A stretch of 5,141 bases of DNA from CAZPNX01 sp964518765 (lineage in GTDB: Bacteria; Edwardsbacteria; AC1; EtOH8). A model generated the notes under the pieces. It ran no database searches. It was not told the DNA's origin and saw only the letters and a program-made list of their open reading frames with translations. Location: NCBI GenBank assembly GCA_964518765.1, contig CAZFJC010000045.1:1-5141 (forward strand), given 5' to 3'. Of this stretch, positions 5,052 through 5,141 are shown piece by piece; within the stretch, counting starts at the first letter, position 1, and each line of letters begins with the position of its first letter. The position numbers were made by a program, and so were the translations under genes.

Positions 5052-5081
5052 ATTATATACTATTATACTCTTTTTTGTCAA
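5052..5081 (-). promoter_or_regulatory. Near-perfect sigma-70 promoter of the 180-aa gene
   Basis: TTGACA (5081-5076) and TATAAT (5057-5052) on the minus strand are both perfect consensus hexamers with an 18-base spacer, in a locally AT-rich stretch. The predicted leader to ATG 4962 is about 83 bases. The -35 lies only 12 bases inside the IS-like end, so an insertion there would have removed any distal upstream elements. Confidence 0.75.
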
Positions 5082-5093
5082 GAAGGTATATAA

Positions 5094-5141
5094 TGGACCC
5101 TGTTTTTCGGACACGGTGATATGTTACACTTAGGGCTGCGG
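5094..5141. mobile_element. Partial terminal end of an IS3-family-like insertion sequence (right edge)
   Basis: From 5094 the plus strand reads TGGACCCTGTTTTTCGGACA, then a GTGATATGTTACACTTA stretch. From memory of the IS2 left end (TGGATTTG..., ...CCAGACA, ...TGTTATCACTTA), the order and spacing of TGGA, GACA, TGTTA and CACTTA are very similar, which suggests the transposase-proximal end of an IS3-family element. The outward sequence at the left edge matches it at 14 of 20 bases. Only 48 bases are present and no transposase codons can be confirmed. The flanking bases (TATAA) do not match those next to the left-edge end (CTTCT). Confidence 0.5.

Noticed and set aside
5089..5094. Plus-strand TATAAT as a promoter firing into the right-edge IS
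   Set aside because: No -35-like hexamer 16-18 bases upstream; the nearby TTGTCA is only about 7 bases away.
4914..5114. 66-codon minus-strand frame over the promoter region
   Set aside because: It would start upstream of the consensus promoter, inside the IS-like end, and overlaps the 180-aa gene out of frame.

Overview
The window reads as a GC-rich bacterial segment in which every gene I can support lies on the minus strand. Strong AGGAGG-type ribosome sites, sigma-70-like promoters, a protein with a cleavable signal peptide and a ClpX-family unfoldase point to a bacterium, probably Gram-negative. Heavy AGG (Arg) use beside GCC/CTG/AAG is compatible with, for example, a deltaproteobacterial-type genome, but I cannot name a taxon. 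No rRNA, tRNA or CRISPR array is visible.

Layout in the direction of transcription (right to left). Positions 5094-5141 look like the terminal inverted repeat of an IS3-family insertion sequence. Just inside it is a near-perfect promoter (TTGACA-N18-TATAAT) with operator-like repeats, driving an unrecognised 180-aa cytoplasmic protein (4420-4962). A 307-bp intergenic region follows; it contains two copies of a 24-bp promoter-like element. Next comes a tight gene cluster: a two-helix membrane protein (3579-4112), a ClpX-like AAA+ unfoldase with a non-ClpX N-terminal domain (1948-3531), a very compact RecF/SMC-like ABC ATPase with degenerate catalytic motifs (1267-1914), a small exported protein whose start overlaps the previous stop (737-1270), and a 57-aa lysine-rich protein with a histone-H1-like tail (520-693). 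A strong hairpin at 440-463 probably ends this unit. Finally a zinc-ribbon gene has its own promoter placed so that the mRNA would be leaderless (1-322); it appears to be cut after about codon 91 by a second IS-like end at 1-49.

How the genes may work together is inference. The spacings (33-48 bp or overlapping) suggest co-expression of an ATP-driven unfoldase, an ATPase-fold partner with doubtful activity, a membrane anchor or adaptor, an exported protein and a nucleic-acid-binding-like small protein. The unfoldase keeps every AAA+ catalytic motif and the IGF tripeptide used to dock ClpP. It lacks the ClpX zinc-binding domain and the RKH pore loop used for ssrA-tag recognition, so it should act on different substrates. 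I do not recognise the set as a named system. It is the best candidate here for something undescribed, and the IS ends suggest it sits in accessory, mobile DNA.
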